64,000 bases of DNA, taken from NCBI RefSeq assembly GCF_002968635.1, contig NZ_PVBN01000004.1, positions 62,001-126,000 on the forward strand. Reading direction: 5' to 3'. The notes under the pieces were generated by a model that worked only from the letters and a program-made list of their open reading frames with translations, made no database searches and was not told the DNA's origin. Of this stretch, positions 29,961 to 38,746 are shown piece by piece (positions within the stretch are counted from its first letter, which is position 1; every line of letters starts with the position of its first letter). Both the position numbers and the translations under genes were made by a program. Source of the stretch: Neorhizobium alkalisoli. GTDB lineage: Bacteria > Pseudomonadota > Alphaproteobacteria > Rhizobiales > Rhizobiaceae.

Positions 29961-30995
29961 TTACACCCAGCCCTGCAGTTCGCGACGCACCACCTTTTCC
30001 AGCACTGTCATGCCGCCTTCGCTGTCGTTGAGGCAGGGGATGTGCACGAATTTCTCGCCGCCGTGATGATGGAAGATTTCACCCGCTTCGCCGGCAATTT
30101 CTTCGAGCGTTTCGAGGCAGTCGGAAACGAAGCCGGGATTCATGACCGCGATGCGTTTGACGCCTTCTTCCGCCAGCTTCTCGACCGTCTTGTCGGTGTA
30201 GGGCTGCAGCCATTCCTCCGGCCCGAACCGCGACTGGAAGGTGATCATGAAGTTCTTACTCGTGAGCCCAAGCGCTTCCTTCAGCAACCGCCCGGTCTTC
30301 TGGCAGTGACAGTAATAGGGGTCGCCCGCCTTGAAATAGGATTGCGGGATGCCGTGGAACGAGGCGATCAGCATTTCCGGTTCCCAGTCGAGCGTCGCAT
30401 AGGTCTGCCAGACGGAGTTGGCCAGCGCCTCGATATAGGTCGGATCGTCGTGATAGGGCGGCACCGTGCGTACCGCCGGCTGCCAGCGCAGCTTCATCAG
30501 ATGTTCGAAGGCCTTGTCGTTGACGGTCGCGGTCGTGGAGGCGGCATATTGCGGGTAGAGCGGGAAGAGCACGATCTTTTCGCAGCCCTTTTCTTTCAGC
30601 GCGTCGATGCGCTCGGCAATCGACGGCTTGCCGTAGCGCATGGCCCAGTCGACCACGACATCTTCCAAGTCCTTGAGCCGCTCGGCCATCAGCTCACCCT
30701 GGTTGCGGGTATAGGTGCGCAGATAGCTTTCGTTCAGATCTTTGTTCCAGATCTCCTCGTAGGCCTTGCCGACCTTCTGCGGCCGCTTGTTGAGAACGAT
30801 GCCGTAGAGGATCGGGTACCAGTAGAGCCGCGACCATTCGATGACCCGCCGGTCGGATAGGAATTCGGCGAGGTAGCGCCGCATCGACCAGTAGTCCGTC
30901 CCGTCCGGGGTGCCGAGATTGACGAGCAGCACGCCGACCTTGCCGAAACTCACTTTGGGATGATCAGGAGGCATGTGGGCGGATGATGAAGACAT
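29961..30995 (-). CDS. hemH: Ferrochelatase
   Basis: This 344-residue enzyme inserts ferrous iron into protoporphyrin IX, the last step of haem synthesis. The catalytic histidine is His214 in S-F-H-G-I-P-Q-S-Y, and the conserved L-F-P-L-Y-P-Q-Y lies at 143-150. The second metal-site glutamate is expected in the C-L-E-T-L-E-E-I segment near 290. No C-terminal iron-sulfur cysteine set is apparent. It is encoded alone; the nucleotidase gene upstream on the same strand ends 125 bases before it and has its own terminator. Confidence 0.95.
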   Translation of the reverse strand: MSSSSAHMPPDHPKVSFGKVGVLLVNLGTPDGTDYWSMRRYLAEFLSDRRVIEWSRLYWYPILYGIVLNKRPQKVGKAYEEIWNKDLNESYLRTYTRNQGELMAERLKDLEDVVVDWAMRYGKPSIAERIDALKEKGCEKIVLFPLYPQYAASTTATVNDKAFEHLMKLRWQPAVRTVPPYHDDPTYIEALANSVWQTYATLDWEPEMLIASFHGIPQSYFKAGDPYYCHCQKTGRLLKEALGLTSKNFMITFQSRFGPEEWLQPYTDKTVEKLAEEGVKRIAVMNPGFVSDCLETLEEIAGEAGEIFHHHGGEKFVHIPCLNDSEGGMTVLEKVVRRELQGWV

Positions 30996-31052
30996 ACGGA
31001 TACTCTTGTTCGAATGGCGAGGCGCCTGTGAATTGCGAGTTATCTAGAAACA

Positions 31053-31086
31053 AATGCCGGCCCGGGAAAGCCCGGACCGGCATTTT
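31053..31086 (-). terminator. Terminator of the 5'-nucleotidase gene
   Basis: A long, nearly perfect hairpin (AATGCCGG-T-CCGGG / CCCGG-G-CCGGCATT around a four-base loop) lies 35 bases after the nucleotidase stop on the minus strand and is followed by TTGTTT. It separates this gene from hemH. Confidence 0.75.
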
Positions 31087-31120
31087 GACAAGAGACAAAT
31101 TGTCCGGCTGAGCCCGATGG

Positions 31121-33085
31121 CTACCTTGCCGGCAGCTCCAGCTCCTTGCCGACCTGGATGAGGTTCGGATTGGAGAGGGAGTTGGCCTTGGAGATCTTCG
31201 TCCACTCCTCGCCTTCGCCATAGGTGCTTTCGGCGATCTTCCAAAGAGAATCGCCCTTGACGACTATGTATTTGGTCGGGCCTGCGGGCGTAGGAGCAGC
31301 AGGTGCTGCCGGAGCGGGCGTTGCCGGTGCAGCCGCGGTCTGCGACGGAGCAGGAGCCGCGGGTGCAGCCGGAGCTGCGGCGGAAGGAGCCGGTGCAGCC
31401 GGGGCGGCAGCGGCCGGGGCCGGGGCCGGGGGAGCAGCCGGAGCCGGCTTCGGCGGCGGTGTGTAGCTCGCCGGGGTGAGATCGGTGATGCGGCCATCCG
31501 TGTAAGGCTTGTACGGATTGTGGGCGCCGAGATAATCAGCCAGCGCCAGTTCCAGGTTCGGGCCGAAGTCATAGGCGTTCTGGGCGCCGGTGGCGAAGAC
31601 CTTGTAACCGTCACCGCCGCCGCGGACGTAGTTGTTGGTGACGACGCCATAGGTCTTGTTCGGATCGATCGGTACGAACTTGTCGCCTTCCTTGACCTGC
31701 ACGTCGCTGACCTTGCTGCCTGCCGGCTTCGACTTGTCGAAGGAATATTTCAGGCCTGCGACCTGCGGGAAGCGGCCTGCGCCGTCATCGATCTGGCTGA
31801 CGCCGTTTTCGAGCGCGGCAACGATGTCGGAACCCTTGATCTGGAAAGTCGCGATGGTGTTCTGGAAGGGCAGGACCGTCAGGACTTCGCCCATGGTGAC
31901 TTCGCCGGCGTCGATCGAGGCGCGCAAGCCCCCGCCATTGGCGATCGAGATGGTGATGCCCTGGTCCTTGACGCGATCGAGTTGTGCGTCCGCCACCAGA
32001 TTGCCCATGAAGCATTCCTTGGCGCGGCAATTGCGGCGGTCGCCGTCGATGACCGCCTCGGATGCACCGACGACCTTTTTCTTGAGATCTTCGATCGGCG
32101 CCTTCAGTTCGTTGATGCGGGCGGCGAGGGCCTGATCGGGCTTGAACTTGGAATCGATGAGGATCGGTTCGCCGTTCGCTTCCTTGACCACGCCGTTGTC
32201 GTCGAAGACGACCTTCAGGTCGCCGAGATATTTCGAATACTGATAGGCCTGGACGACCGGAACCTTGTAGCCGGCGGGATTGTCGGACCAGGTCGGATAC
32301 GGCCCTGCGGCGTCCTTGGCGGTATTGGACAGCAGCGTGTGGGTGTGGCCGCCGACGACGACGTCGACATCCGGGATCTTGGCGATGGCGGCGAGATCGC
32401 GGGGATAGCCGACATGGGTCAGCGCGATGATCTTGTTGACGCCCTGGCCCTTCAAGGCCTGTACGGCTTCGGTGATCTTGGCGACGTCTTCGGCGATCTG
32501 GATATTCGGGCCGGGATTGGCGATTTCCGGCGTGTCGTTGGTGACCGCGCCGACGATGCCGATCTTCTGGCCTCCGACATCGAGCACGATCGAGGACTTG
32601 ATGCGGTTGCCGATCTTCGCCGCCGCACTCGGCACCACGTTGGCGGTCACGACCGGGAACTGGATCTTGTCCAGGAAGGTGGCGAGGACGTCGTCGCTGT
32701 CGTCGAATTCATGGTTGCCGACGGTCATGGCGTCGAACTTCATGGCGTTCAGCACTTCGGCTTCCGTCGCACCCTTGTAGGTGGTGTAGAAGAGCGAACC
32801 CTGGAAGTTGTCGCCGCCGTTCAGCAGGAGGACGTTCTTGTTTTCGGCCTTCAGGCCGTCACGGGTCTGATTGATGGCGGTGAGCAAGCGGGCAGCGCCG
32901 CCGAAGCATTCGTTCTTGCCTTCCTCTTCCGCCGAGCAGGTGGAATCGGTCTTGTTGATGGACTCGATACGCGAATGAAAGTCGTTGATGTGCAGGATAT
33001 TGAGCTCGTAGTCGGCGAGCGCGGCGCCGGTTGAAAGGGCGATGACCGAAGCTGTCGTCAACCCGAATCTCAATGTCTTCATCAT
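31121..33085 (-). CDS. Periplasmic 5'-nucleotidase with Pro/Ala linker and C-terminal LysM domain
   Basis: This 654-residue exported phosphoesterase hydrolyses nucleotides outside the inner membrane. After a signal peptide (1-24), the metallophosphatase domain shows H-I-N-D-F-H-S-R (32-39), N-G-G-D-N-F (about 88-93), G-N-H-E-F-D (about 121-126) and G-H-T-H-T (about 250-254), the full two-metal site. The 5_nucleotid_C domain follows (about 345-515) with G-G-G-L-R (about 383-387). A Pro/Ala-rich linker (about 540-605) leads to a LysM domain (about 607-654: Y-I-V-V-K-G-D-S-L-W), which would hold the enzyme on peptidoglycan. This anchoring replaces the usual free or lipid-anchored form. Confidence 0.92.
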   Translation of the reverse strand: MMKTLRFGLTTASVIALSTGAALADYELNILHINDFHSRIESINKTDSTCSAEEEGKNECFGGAARLLTAINQTRDGLKAENKNVLLLNGGDNFQGSLFYTTYKGATEAEVLNAMKFDAMTVGNHEFDDSDDVLATFLDKIQFPVVTANVVPSAAAKIGNRIKSSIVLDVGGQKIGIVGAVTNDTPEIANPGPNIQIAEDVAKITEAVQALKGQGVNKIIALTHVGYPRDLAAIAKIPDVDVVVGGHTHTLLSNTAKDAAGPYPTWSDNPAGYKVPVVQAYQYSKYLGDLKVVFDDNGVVKEANGEPILIDSKFKPDQALAARINELKAPIEDLKKKVVGASEAVIDGDRRNCRAKECFMGNLVADAQLDRVKDQGITISIANGGGLRASIDAGEVTMGEVLTVLPFQNTIATFQIKGSDIVAALENGVSQIDDGAGRFPQVAGLKYSFDKSKPAGSKVSDVQVKEGDKFVPIDPNKTYGVVTNNYVRGGGDGYKVFATGAQNAYDFGPNLELALADYLGAHNPYKPYTDGRITDLTPASYTPPPKPAPAAPPAPAPAAAAPAAPAPSAAAPAAPAAPAPSQTAAAPATPAPAAPAAPTPAGPTKYIVVKGDSLWKIAESTYGEGEEWTKISKANSLSNPNLIQVGKELELPAR

Positions 33086-33251
33086 CTGATTTCTCTCTCC
33101 TGTTTTTATCGGTCGGCTTCTCGCCGCCTCGCCCCGATTGTTCTAGCGTCCCACCGTGACAATCGTTGTGCAGCGCATGTTTTCATCAAGCCAGAGCGGT
33201 TTCAAGGGAAATATGACAGGGTTGCACGAGGGTGTGCCTCTCCCCAAACGC

Positions 33252-33272
33252 GAAAACCCCGCCGAGGCGGGG
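33252..33272 (-). terminator. Terminator of omp10
   Basis: CCCCGCC/GGCGGGG (33257-33272) forms a seven-base-pair stem with a two-base gap, followed on the minus strand by TTTT. It lies 27 bases after the omp10 stop. Confidence 0.8.
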
Positions 33273-33298
33273 TTCTTGAAATTGCGAAATGGCGGTTC

Positions 33299-33661
33299 TC
33301 AGCTACGGCGCGTCAGCGAGAACTGGGCGCCGCTGTCCTGCGTGCAATTCAACTGGCTCGGATTGACCAGAGAGCAATTGACGCGCGACTGGGTCTTTCT
33401 CACCAGCGACGTCATGTTGATCTCGACGAGCGTCGGCGACAGGCTGGTATAGGTGCCCGAGGCGAGCAGCGTGTTGCTGTCGCTGGAGCGGGTGTTGAAC
33501 GTGCCGGCCTGGAACGAGGAGACGATGCCGTTCGGATCGACCCAGGTACCTTCGACGCCCTGAGGCTGAGCCGGAGCCGACACCCGGGTCGGCTGCGGAG
33601 AGGAAACGCAGGCGCTCAGGCTGGCAGCGGCGATGAGCACAAGGCTCGCTTTGATTTTCAT
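33299..33661 (-). CDS. omp10: Outer-membrane lipoprotein Omp10
   Basis: This 120-residue lipoprotein has a signal peptide with lipobox L-S-A-C (15-18) and a mature domain opening with [15 protein letters not shown]. That segment, with the later L-V-E-I-N-M and R-V-N-C-S-L-V, matches Brucella Omp10, a minor surface antigen of Rhizobiales. Two cysteines in the mature part could form a disulfide. The ATG at 33661 gives a perfect lipoprotein signal, so the longer open frame is rejected. It is monocistronic with its own terminator. Confidence 0.9.
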   Translation of the reverse strand: MKIKASLVLIAAASLSACVSSPQPTRVSAPAQPQGVEGTWVDPNGIVSSFQAGTFNTRSSDSNTLLASGTYTSLSPTLVEINMTSLVRKTQSRVNCSLVNPSQLNCTQDSGAQFSLTRRS

Positions 33662-33764
33662 GATCTGTCTCCCGCGACTCGGTCGTCCCTTTCGGCAAAA
33701 CATGCCGTTCGGAACCTATGTAACGCAAGATGTGGCGTTGAAAAGGCAGAAGTTTCGAGAGGCG

Positions 33765-33794
33765 AAAACCGCCTGTCGATAACAGGCGGTTTTT
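33765..33794 (-). terminator. Terminator of hss
   Basis: CCGCCTGT/ACAGGCGG (33769-33789) with a five-base loop is flanked by AAAA on one side and TTTTT on the other, so it can work in both directions. It ends 12 bases after the hss stop on the minus strand. Confidence 0.85.
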
Positions 33795-33806
33795 GCGTTG
33801 CAGGCG

Positions 33807-35252
33807 TCAGCGAACGAGGATGTTCCTGAACTGCCACGGATCCTTCTCGTCGAGGTCTTCCGGGAAGAGGCCCGGGCGGCCGTCGAGGGGGGTCCAGTCC
33901 GTGTAATGGCCTTCGACCGGGCCGAGATAGGGAAGCTGGACTTCAAGGCAGCGCTTGTAGTCGATCTCGTCGGCTTCGACGATGCCGGCGGTCGGGTTTT
34001 CGAGCGCCCAGACCATGCCGGCGAGCACGGCCGAGGTCACCTGCAGGCCGGTGGCGTTCTGGTAGGGGGCGATGCGACGGGTTTCCTCCAGCGACAGGCG
34101 CGAGCCGTACCAGTAGGCGTTCTTTTCATGGCCATAGAGGAGAACGCCGAGTTCGTCGATGCCGTCCTCCAGTTCGTCCTCGTCGAGAACGTGGTGGACC
34201 GGCTGCGGCGTGCCGCCGTTGCCGAACATTTCGTGCAGCGACAGAACCGCGTCATTGGCCGGGTGGTAGGCGTAATGGCAGGTCGGGCGGAAGGTGACTT
34301 CGCCATCCTTGTCGCGAACCGTGAAGTAGTCGGCGATCGAGATCGATTCGTTGTGGGTGACGAGGAAGCCGTATTGCGGGCCGGGTGTCGGGCACCAGGT
34401 GCGCACGCGCGTGTTGGCACCGGGCTGTTCCAGATAGATCGCCGCCTGGCAGCCCTTCTTATGCCGCCTGGCGTTTTTCGGCATCCACTCTTCGTGAGTG
34501 CCCCAGCCGAGTTCGGCCGGCTGCAGGCCTTCGGAAATGAAGCCTTCGACGGACCAGGTGTTCCAGAAGACGTTGAGCGGCTTCGGATGCTTGGTGCGCT
34601 GGGTATCGCGTTCGGCGATGTGGACGCCCTTGACGCCGAGCTTCTTCATCAGCCTCGCCCAGCCTTCGCGATCGTGCTGGTCGGGCTCGTCGAACTTCAC
34701 GCCGATGTCGTTGGCAAGGTTGACCAGAGCCTGCTTGACGAACCAGGAGACCATGCCCGGATTGGCGCCGCAGGTGGAAACGGCCGTTGCGCCGCCCGGG
34801 TTCTTCGCCTTTTCCTTGCGCACCGTTTCACGCAGGGCGTAGTTGGTGCGGTCGGCGTTCTTCATGTTCTTGTCGAAATAGAAGCCGAGCCAGGGCTCGA
34901 CGACCGTGTCGACGTAGAGCACGTCGTGCTTGCGGCAGAGTTTCATCAAGTCGAGCGAGCCGGTGTCGACCGAAAGGTTGACGCAGAAGCCCTGGCCCTT
35001 GCCGGCGGTGAGAAGCGGCTTCAGGAGTTCCTTGTAGTTCTCCTTGGTCACATATTCCTTGATGTGACGGACGCCGTGCTTGGCAAGGATACCGGTCTCG
35101 TCGTCGAGCGGATCGATGACCACCATCCGGTTCTTGTCGAACTTGAAATGACGTTCGATCAGCGGCAGGGTGCCGCGGCCGATCGAGCCGAAACCGATCA
35201 TCACGATCGGACCGGTGATTTCGGCATAAACCGGATAGTTAGGCTCTGACAT
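33807..35252 (-). CDS. hss: Homospermidine synthase
   Basis: This 481-residue NAD-dependent enzyme makes sym-homospermidine from two putrescines, or putrescine and spermidine; homospermidine is the main rhizobial polyamine. The N-terminal Rossmann motif V-M-I-G-F-G-S-I-G-R-G (17-27) binds NAD. The T-V-V-E-P-W segment (about 115-120) and C-G-A-N-P-G-M-V (about 162-169) are typical of the bacterial family. Length is normal. It is encoded alone with a strong terminator. Confidence 0.95.
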   Translation of the reverse strand: MSEPNYPVYAEITGPIVMIGFGSIGRGTLPLIERHFKFDKNRMVVIDPLDDETGILAKHGVRHIKEYVTKENYKELLKPLLTAGKGQGFCVNLSVDTGSLDLMKLCRKHDVLYVDTVVEPWLGFYFDKNMKNADRTNYALRETVRKEKAKNPGGATAVSTCGANPGMVSWFVKQALVNLANDIGVKFDEPDQHDREGWARLMKKLGVKGVHIAERDTQRTKHPKPLNVFWNTWSVEGFISEGLQPAELGWGTHEEWMPKNARRHKKGCQAAIYLEQPGANTRVRTWCPTPGPQYGFLVTHNESISIADYFTVRDKDGEVTFRPTCHYAYHPANDAVLSLHEMFGNGGTPQPVHHVLDEDELEDGIDELGVLLYGHEKNAYWYGSRLSLEETRRIAPYQNATGLQVTSAVLAGMVWALENPTAGIVEADEIDYKRCLEVQLPYLGPVEGHYTDWTPLDGRPGLFPEDLDEKDPWQFRNILVR

Positions 35253-35406
35253 ATTTTTCTCCTTCGGATCGGCAGCCGAACGGCCGCTGGCCCGCTTCTT
35301 CGGCAGTGGACGGATGACCTTCGCGCAAGCGCAATTCGCGGCGCTCTAGATCATAAATCGGCGTCACAATAAAGAGGCTGCCGGGCTTTCCGGGAAAATC
35401 CGGCAA

Positions 35407-36315
35407 TTATCCAGCCGTCACCGTCTCGGTTGCCATTTTCCGCAGCATGGCAACCAGGCTGTCGCGTTTGCGCAGCAGACCCTTGTAGTCCGCCTGCTCC
35501 GGCGTCAGGGCTTCGAGCTGATCGGCAAACGACGAGGCGAGCTCCTTGCCGTTCGGCTGGCCCGCCAGCGCCGTCACCGGATCGAGATAGATACGGATGG
35601 TGAAGAGGATGTCGCCCGATACCGGCATCTTCCTCAACGTCTGGCGTTCGATGCGGATGAAGGCATCCTCAGATGGCACGGATTCGGTTTCGGAAGCGAG
35701 TTGGGAGGCCGGCCGGTAGAGGGCGTAACCCCAGTTCACCGACCAGTTCCAGCGCACGACGAAGCGGGCGGGCGACAGGTTGTCGAACATGCGGTTGATG
35801 AGGCCGGCATTGCGGCTGCCGCCGGCAAAGTCGGGTACCGGCGCATGTATCTCGTCCATCACCCTGCCGAACTTGTCCGCGAGCGACCAGGAGGAGGGAA
35901 AGGCAAGGAAGGCTGCAGCGATGCGCCAACCGTCGTCGCCCCTGCGCATGATCACGAGATCGTCCTGCACCAGAAGTCCCGCCGAGAGGAGCGGCGGCAA
36001 ACGGTCGTCGGCAAGATCGAGGGTCCGGCCGGCCATCTCCATGAGATTGCCGTTCCGCCGATAGAGGGCCGGATGATGGGCCGGCAGGTATTCTGCCAAC
36101 GCATCGAGGATCTCCTGCTGCGCTTGCCCGGTGCCGGGCTCGGCGCGAAAAACCTGCTCCGCATGCTCTGCGAAGAGCCTCTTTTTTTCCGAAAGATAGT
36201 AGGCGAGATCGCCGTCCGGCTCGATCCAGCGGGCAGGATCGAGTTGCAGAAGCCCGATGGTGAAGGGCGCCGATGAGCCGTCATAGGGCGTGTAAATCAA
36301 ACTTCTTTCAATCAT
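35407..36315 (-). CDS. DUF3445 / haem-dependent oxidative N-demethylase-like protein
   Basis: This 302-residue protein matches the PF11927 (DUF3445) family, named for a haem-binding PAS-like fold in oxidative N-demethylases. Family features are the N-terminal F-T-I-G-L-x-x-L-D, a central A-A-F-L-A-F-P-S-S-W-S (about 133-143), H-A-P-V-P (about 156-160), and N-W-S-V-N-W-G (about 190-196), followed by I-R-I-E-R-Q-T-L-R-K-M-P (about 220-231). No partner subunits for dimethylamine oxidation are nearby, so this is an orphan copy with unknown substrate. It is divergent from the DUF4375 gene. Confidence 0.85.
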   Translation of the reverse strand: MIERSLIYTPYDGSSAPFTIGLLQLDPARWIEPDGDLAYYLSEKKRLFAEHAEQVFRAEPGTGQAQQEILDALAEYLPAHHPALYRRNGNLMEMAGRTLDLADDRLPPLLSAGLLVQDDLVIMRRGDDGWRIAAAFLAFPSSWSLADKFGRVMDEIHAPVPDFAGGSRNAGLINRMFDNLSPARFVVRWNWSVNWGYALYRPASQLASETESVPSEDAFIRIERQTLRKMPVSGDILFTIRIYLDPVTALAGQPNGKELASSFADQLEALTPEQADYKGLLRKRDSLVAMLRKMATETVTAG

Positions 36316-36448
36316 GCCGTTCGAATGTGCCGTTTCAGGATCGGTTTAAGCCATATTCACCCGGTTGTAAAAATCGCTCCTCGGGACTTGGAACACGAAA
36401 AGGCGGCCCTACAAATTATACTGCAGTGCAGCATGTGGGGCGTATCGG

Positions 36449-37672
36449 ATGAGATTATCGAGCAGGGCGTTCTATGTCGCGGCGGAAATGTTGAGGACAT
36501 GGGGACCGCGCGAGATAGCCGTGAAGGCCTGGACACGGATATCGCCGCTGCAGCAGGAGGCTGAGCAAAGCCGCAGCGAGTGGCGCCTGTGGCTCCTGTT
36601 CTGGGCGGTGTTCCTGATCGGCTGCACCATGGCGGTCACAGTCGCCTCCTCTGCGGACCGAAGCTGCGATCTGGAAAGTCTCAAGCGTTATCCCATGGCT
36701 TATGCGCTTTCCACTCGTTCGATCCGGATCGAGTCTCCTAACCTGTTTTTTCGGGCGCCGGATGAGAGGTTGAATTACGAAGCCATGCTGGAAGCCGAAG
36801 GCGCAGCCAGGCTCAGGGCGGCGCTGTTGCGCGGCCTCGAAACATTTCCACCGGCCGAGCGGCCGATCCTCATGCTCGCCGCTGCAGACAGCTGGACCAA
36901 TGCTCCAGACGGTCTTTTGACCTTCTTCGTGCTGCAGGACGGCGTCTTCGTCGATGATCTGCTTGCCATTCTGGATGCCGAGGGGCTGGCGATGCATGCG
37001 GCGCTGTTTCGTGAAGGCAAGGCACTGTTCGGGCCCAACTATGGCACTGCGAAAGAGCGTTACCAACGGTGGATCAAGGGTGACTTCCGGGATGAGGCAT
37101 TTGAACGTGTGCTCAGAAACCTCTCCGATCGCTATCGAAAACTGCCGAGGCTGATGGACGAGGCCGTCAGCCGTGTCGAGGCCTCTTCGGAACTCACTGC
37201 AATCTACGAACCCCTGCGCGCAAGTGCTTCCGATGACGACAGACTGCGCTTTCTCGTGGACCGACTTATGTCCTGCATCCAACCCTATGACGATCTCGAT
37301 GTGGTCATGGAGCGGTTGGCCGGGCTGCCACCGCTTTACGCGCAGATCACGGTCGTAAGCGTTTTCGAATATGAAATGCTGAACGGTTCGGTCCATCAGG
37401 CTTTTTTCAATTCTTCCGGCAACCTGATGCCGGATGTTCTGGAAGCGCTGAAAGCCTGGAAACTGACAGAACAGGCGCAGGCCATACAAAAAGGTATCGA
37501 CATGTTCCCGTCGCCCTATCCGCGCGACCTCAATCAGCGACGGAATTTCATGGCGGGCAAGGGCGATGATTTCGACAATGCCCTCTACGATCTCACGGGA
37601 CCTGTCGATGACGGCGCCATGCATGAGGCGATGATACGACTTGCGGACCAGGCCGGCATCCTGCCCAAGTGA
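36449..37672 (+). CDS. DUF4375 (DMP19-like) protein with N-terminal membrane anchor
   Basis: This 407-residue protein has a membrane segment at about 46-68 preceded by a charged N-terminus, so most of it may face the periplasm. The C-terminal part (about 275-400) resembles DUF4375/DMP19: Y-E-M-L-N-G-S-V-H-Q-A-F-F-N-S-S-G-N then L-K-A-W-K, and F-P-S-P-Y-P-R-D. A middle part (about 90-250) is not recognised. Function is unknown; DUF4375 proteins are often seen among immunity or toxin-linked genes, but nothing nearby supports that. The start is uncertain; ATG at 36449 has a G-rich site upstream. Confidence 0.68.
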   Translation: MRLSSRAFYVAAEMLRTWGPREIAVKAWTRISPLQQEAEQSRSEWRLWLLFWAVFLIGCTMAVTVASSADRSCDLESLKRYPMAYALSTRSIRIESPNLFFRAPDERLNYEAMLEAEGAARLRAALLRGLETFPPAERPILMLAAADSWTNAPDGLLTFFVLQDGVFVDDLLAILDAEGLAMHAALFREGKALFGPNYGTAKERYQRWIKGDFRDEAFERVLRNLSDRYRKLPRLMDEAVSRVEASSELTAIYEPLRASASDDDRLRFLVDRLMSCIQPYDDLDVVMERLAGLPPLYAQITVVSVFEYEMLNGSVHQAFFNSSGNLMPDVLEALKAWKLTEQAQAIQKGIDMFPSPYPRDLNQRRNFMAGKGDDFDNALYDLTGPVDDGAMHEAMIRLADQAGILPK

Positions 37673-37684
37673 GGCCGAAGCGCC

Positions 37685-38059
37685 CTATTCGGTCGCCGTG
37701 CCCTGATGGAAGACCATGCGCCATTTGCCGTCGACCTCGAGCCGCCAGATCGAGCTGCGGTTGGTGAACTGCCTGTTGCCGTCCGCGTTGAGCCGCGTGC
37801 CGCGATAGGTGGCAAGCGCTACGGTCTCGCTCAGCATTGAAACGGTGAAATTGGAGATCGAGCTGTTGGCCGGCCCATCCTCCACCACCAGACGCGTCAT
37901 GATGTCGTTGAACGTATAGGCAAGGCCGGAACGCCCAAATTCCCGGAAGTCGGGCGCCAGGAGGTCGCGCAGCCTCGTCTCGGAGCTACGGACCTCGCGC
38001 GTCTGCAGCGCCGCTTCGAGCGAGAGCAGGTGGTCGGCAAGGGACTGCGACGCGGTCAT
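37685..38059 (-). CDS. DUF4440 / SnoaL-like NTF2-fold protein
   Basis: This 124-residue protein has the cone-shaped NTF2-like fold expected of DUF4440. The N-terminal helix (L-L-S-L-E-A-A-L), the L-L-A-P-D-F-R-E-F-G segment (about 32-41) and the C-terminal S-I-W-R-L-E-V-D-G-K-W-R-M-V-F-H-Q-G (about 103-120) are family-like. Such domains bind small hydrophobic ligands or act as simple isomerases; no catalytic residues can be named. Its start is seven bases after the pabC stop, so it is probably the third gene of the pabBC transcript. Confidence 0.82.
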   Translation of the reverse strand: MTASQSLADHLLSLEAALQTREVRSSETRLRDLLAPDFREFGRSGLAYTFNDIMTRLVVEDGPANSSISNFTVSMLSETVALATYRGTRLNADGNRQFTNRSSIWRLEVDGKWRMVFHQGTATE

Positions 38060-38065
38060 CCGTCT

Positions 38066-38746
38066 CTACCCCGCGGTTCTGCGCGCGACCGTATCGGTGC
38101 AAACGCCTTCTGACTGTTGTTCGCGGTCCATGAGTTCGGCGGGGATGAGGCCGCGGAGCGAATTGCCGACGAACAGTCGGCGATCCCCGAGGTCTTCGAG
38201 GCGAAGTATCTGACTGCGTGCCTTTCCCTCACGAATCAGCTCGGCCCGCAATACGCCAGGCAGCAGCCCGCTCATCAGCGGCGGCGTAAGCAGCCGGCCG
38301 TCCGCCTCCTCGACGAAAACGTTGGTGATCGTGCCTTCGCAGATTTCGCCGCGCTCGTTGAGAAGGATTACCTCGTCCGCGTCGTCAGGCGAAAATTCGG
38401 CGCGGGCCGCTTCGTAGGGTTCCCGCCGGGAGGTCTTGTGGCGGAACAGGGGATCGTCCGATGGAAGTTTTGTGGCCGCAACCCGGACACGCCACACTGT
38501 CTCGGCCGGAGCCGGGATGAAAGGCGTCACCGTGATCTCGATCTTGCCGCGGTAGGTCATGACGAGACGGACGCGCATGGCGTCGCCGCCGCCGATTGCC
38601 GCTTCGAGCTGCTTCAGCGTATCCGGTGGCGGCGGGCGGAATCCGAGGGCATCGGCCGAGCGCTTGAGCCGGCGCAGGTGCTGCTCCACGCGCAGGAAAC
38701 CCGAACCCGGTTCCCAGCGCATCGTTTCGATCAGCGAGAAATCCAT
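38066..38746 (-). CDS. pabC: 4-amino-4-deoxychorismate lyase-like class IV aminotransferase
   Basis: This 226-residue PLP enzyme of the class IV fold releases pyruvate from aminodeoxychorismate to give p-aminobenzoate for folate. The PLP lysine is Lys104 in R-H-K-T-S-R-R. Substrate-loop motifs C-E-G-T-I-T-N-V-F (about 144-152) and S-G-L-L-P-G-V-L-R (about 168-176) are intact. It is shorter than E. coli PabC but normal for this subgroup. The ATG at 38746 overlaps the end of pabB by 16 bases, so the two are coupled. The identity rests partly on that linkage. Confidence 0.88.
   Translation of the reverse strand: MDFSLIETMRWEPGSGFLRVEQHLRRLKRSADALGFRPPPPDTLKQLEAAIGGGDAMRVRLVMTYRGKIEITVTPFIPAPAETVWRVRVAATKLPSDDPLFRHKTSRREPYEAARAEFSPDDADEVILLNERGEICEGTITNVFVEEADGRLLTPPLMSGLLPGVLRAELIREGKARSQILRLEDLGDRRLFVGNSLRGLIPAELMDREQQSEGVCTDTVARRTAG

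Noticed and set aside
31280-31450. Repetitive Gly/Ala-coding sequence that looks like a repeat array
   Set aside because: It is the Pro/Ala linker of the nucleotidase read on the opposite strand; spacing is irregular, so it is not CRISPR.
31520-33034. 504-codon open frame antisense to the 5'-nucleotidase
   Set aside because: It overlaps a complete, well-recognised gene and shows the same shadow composition.
33798-35249. Long open frame antisense to hss
   Set aside because: Same codon-bias artefact; the true gene on the minus strand is a full-length known enzyme.
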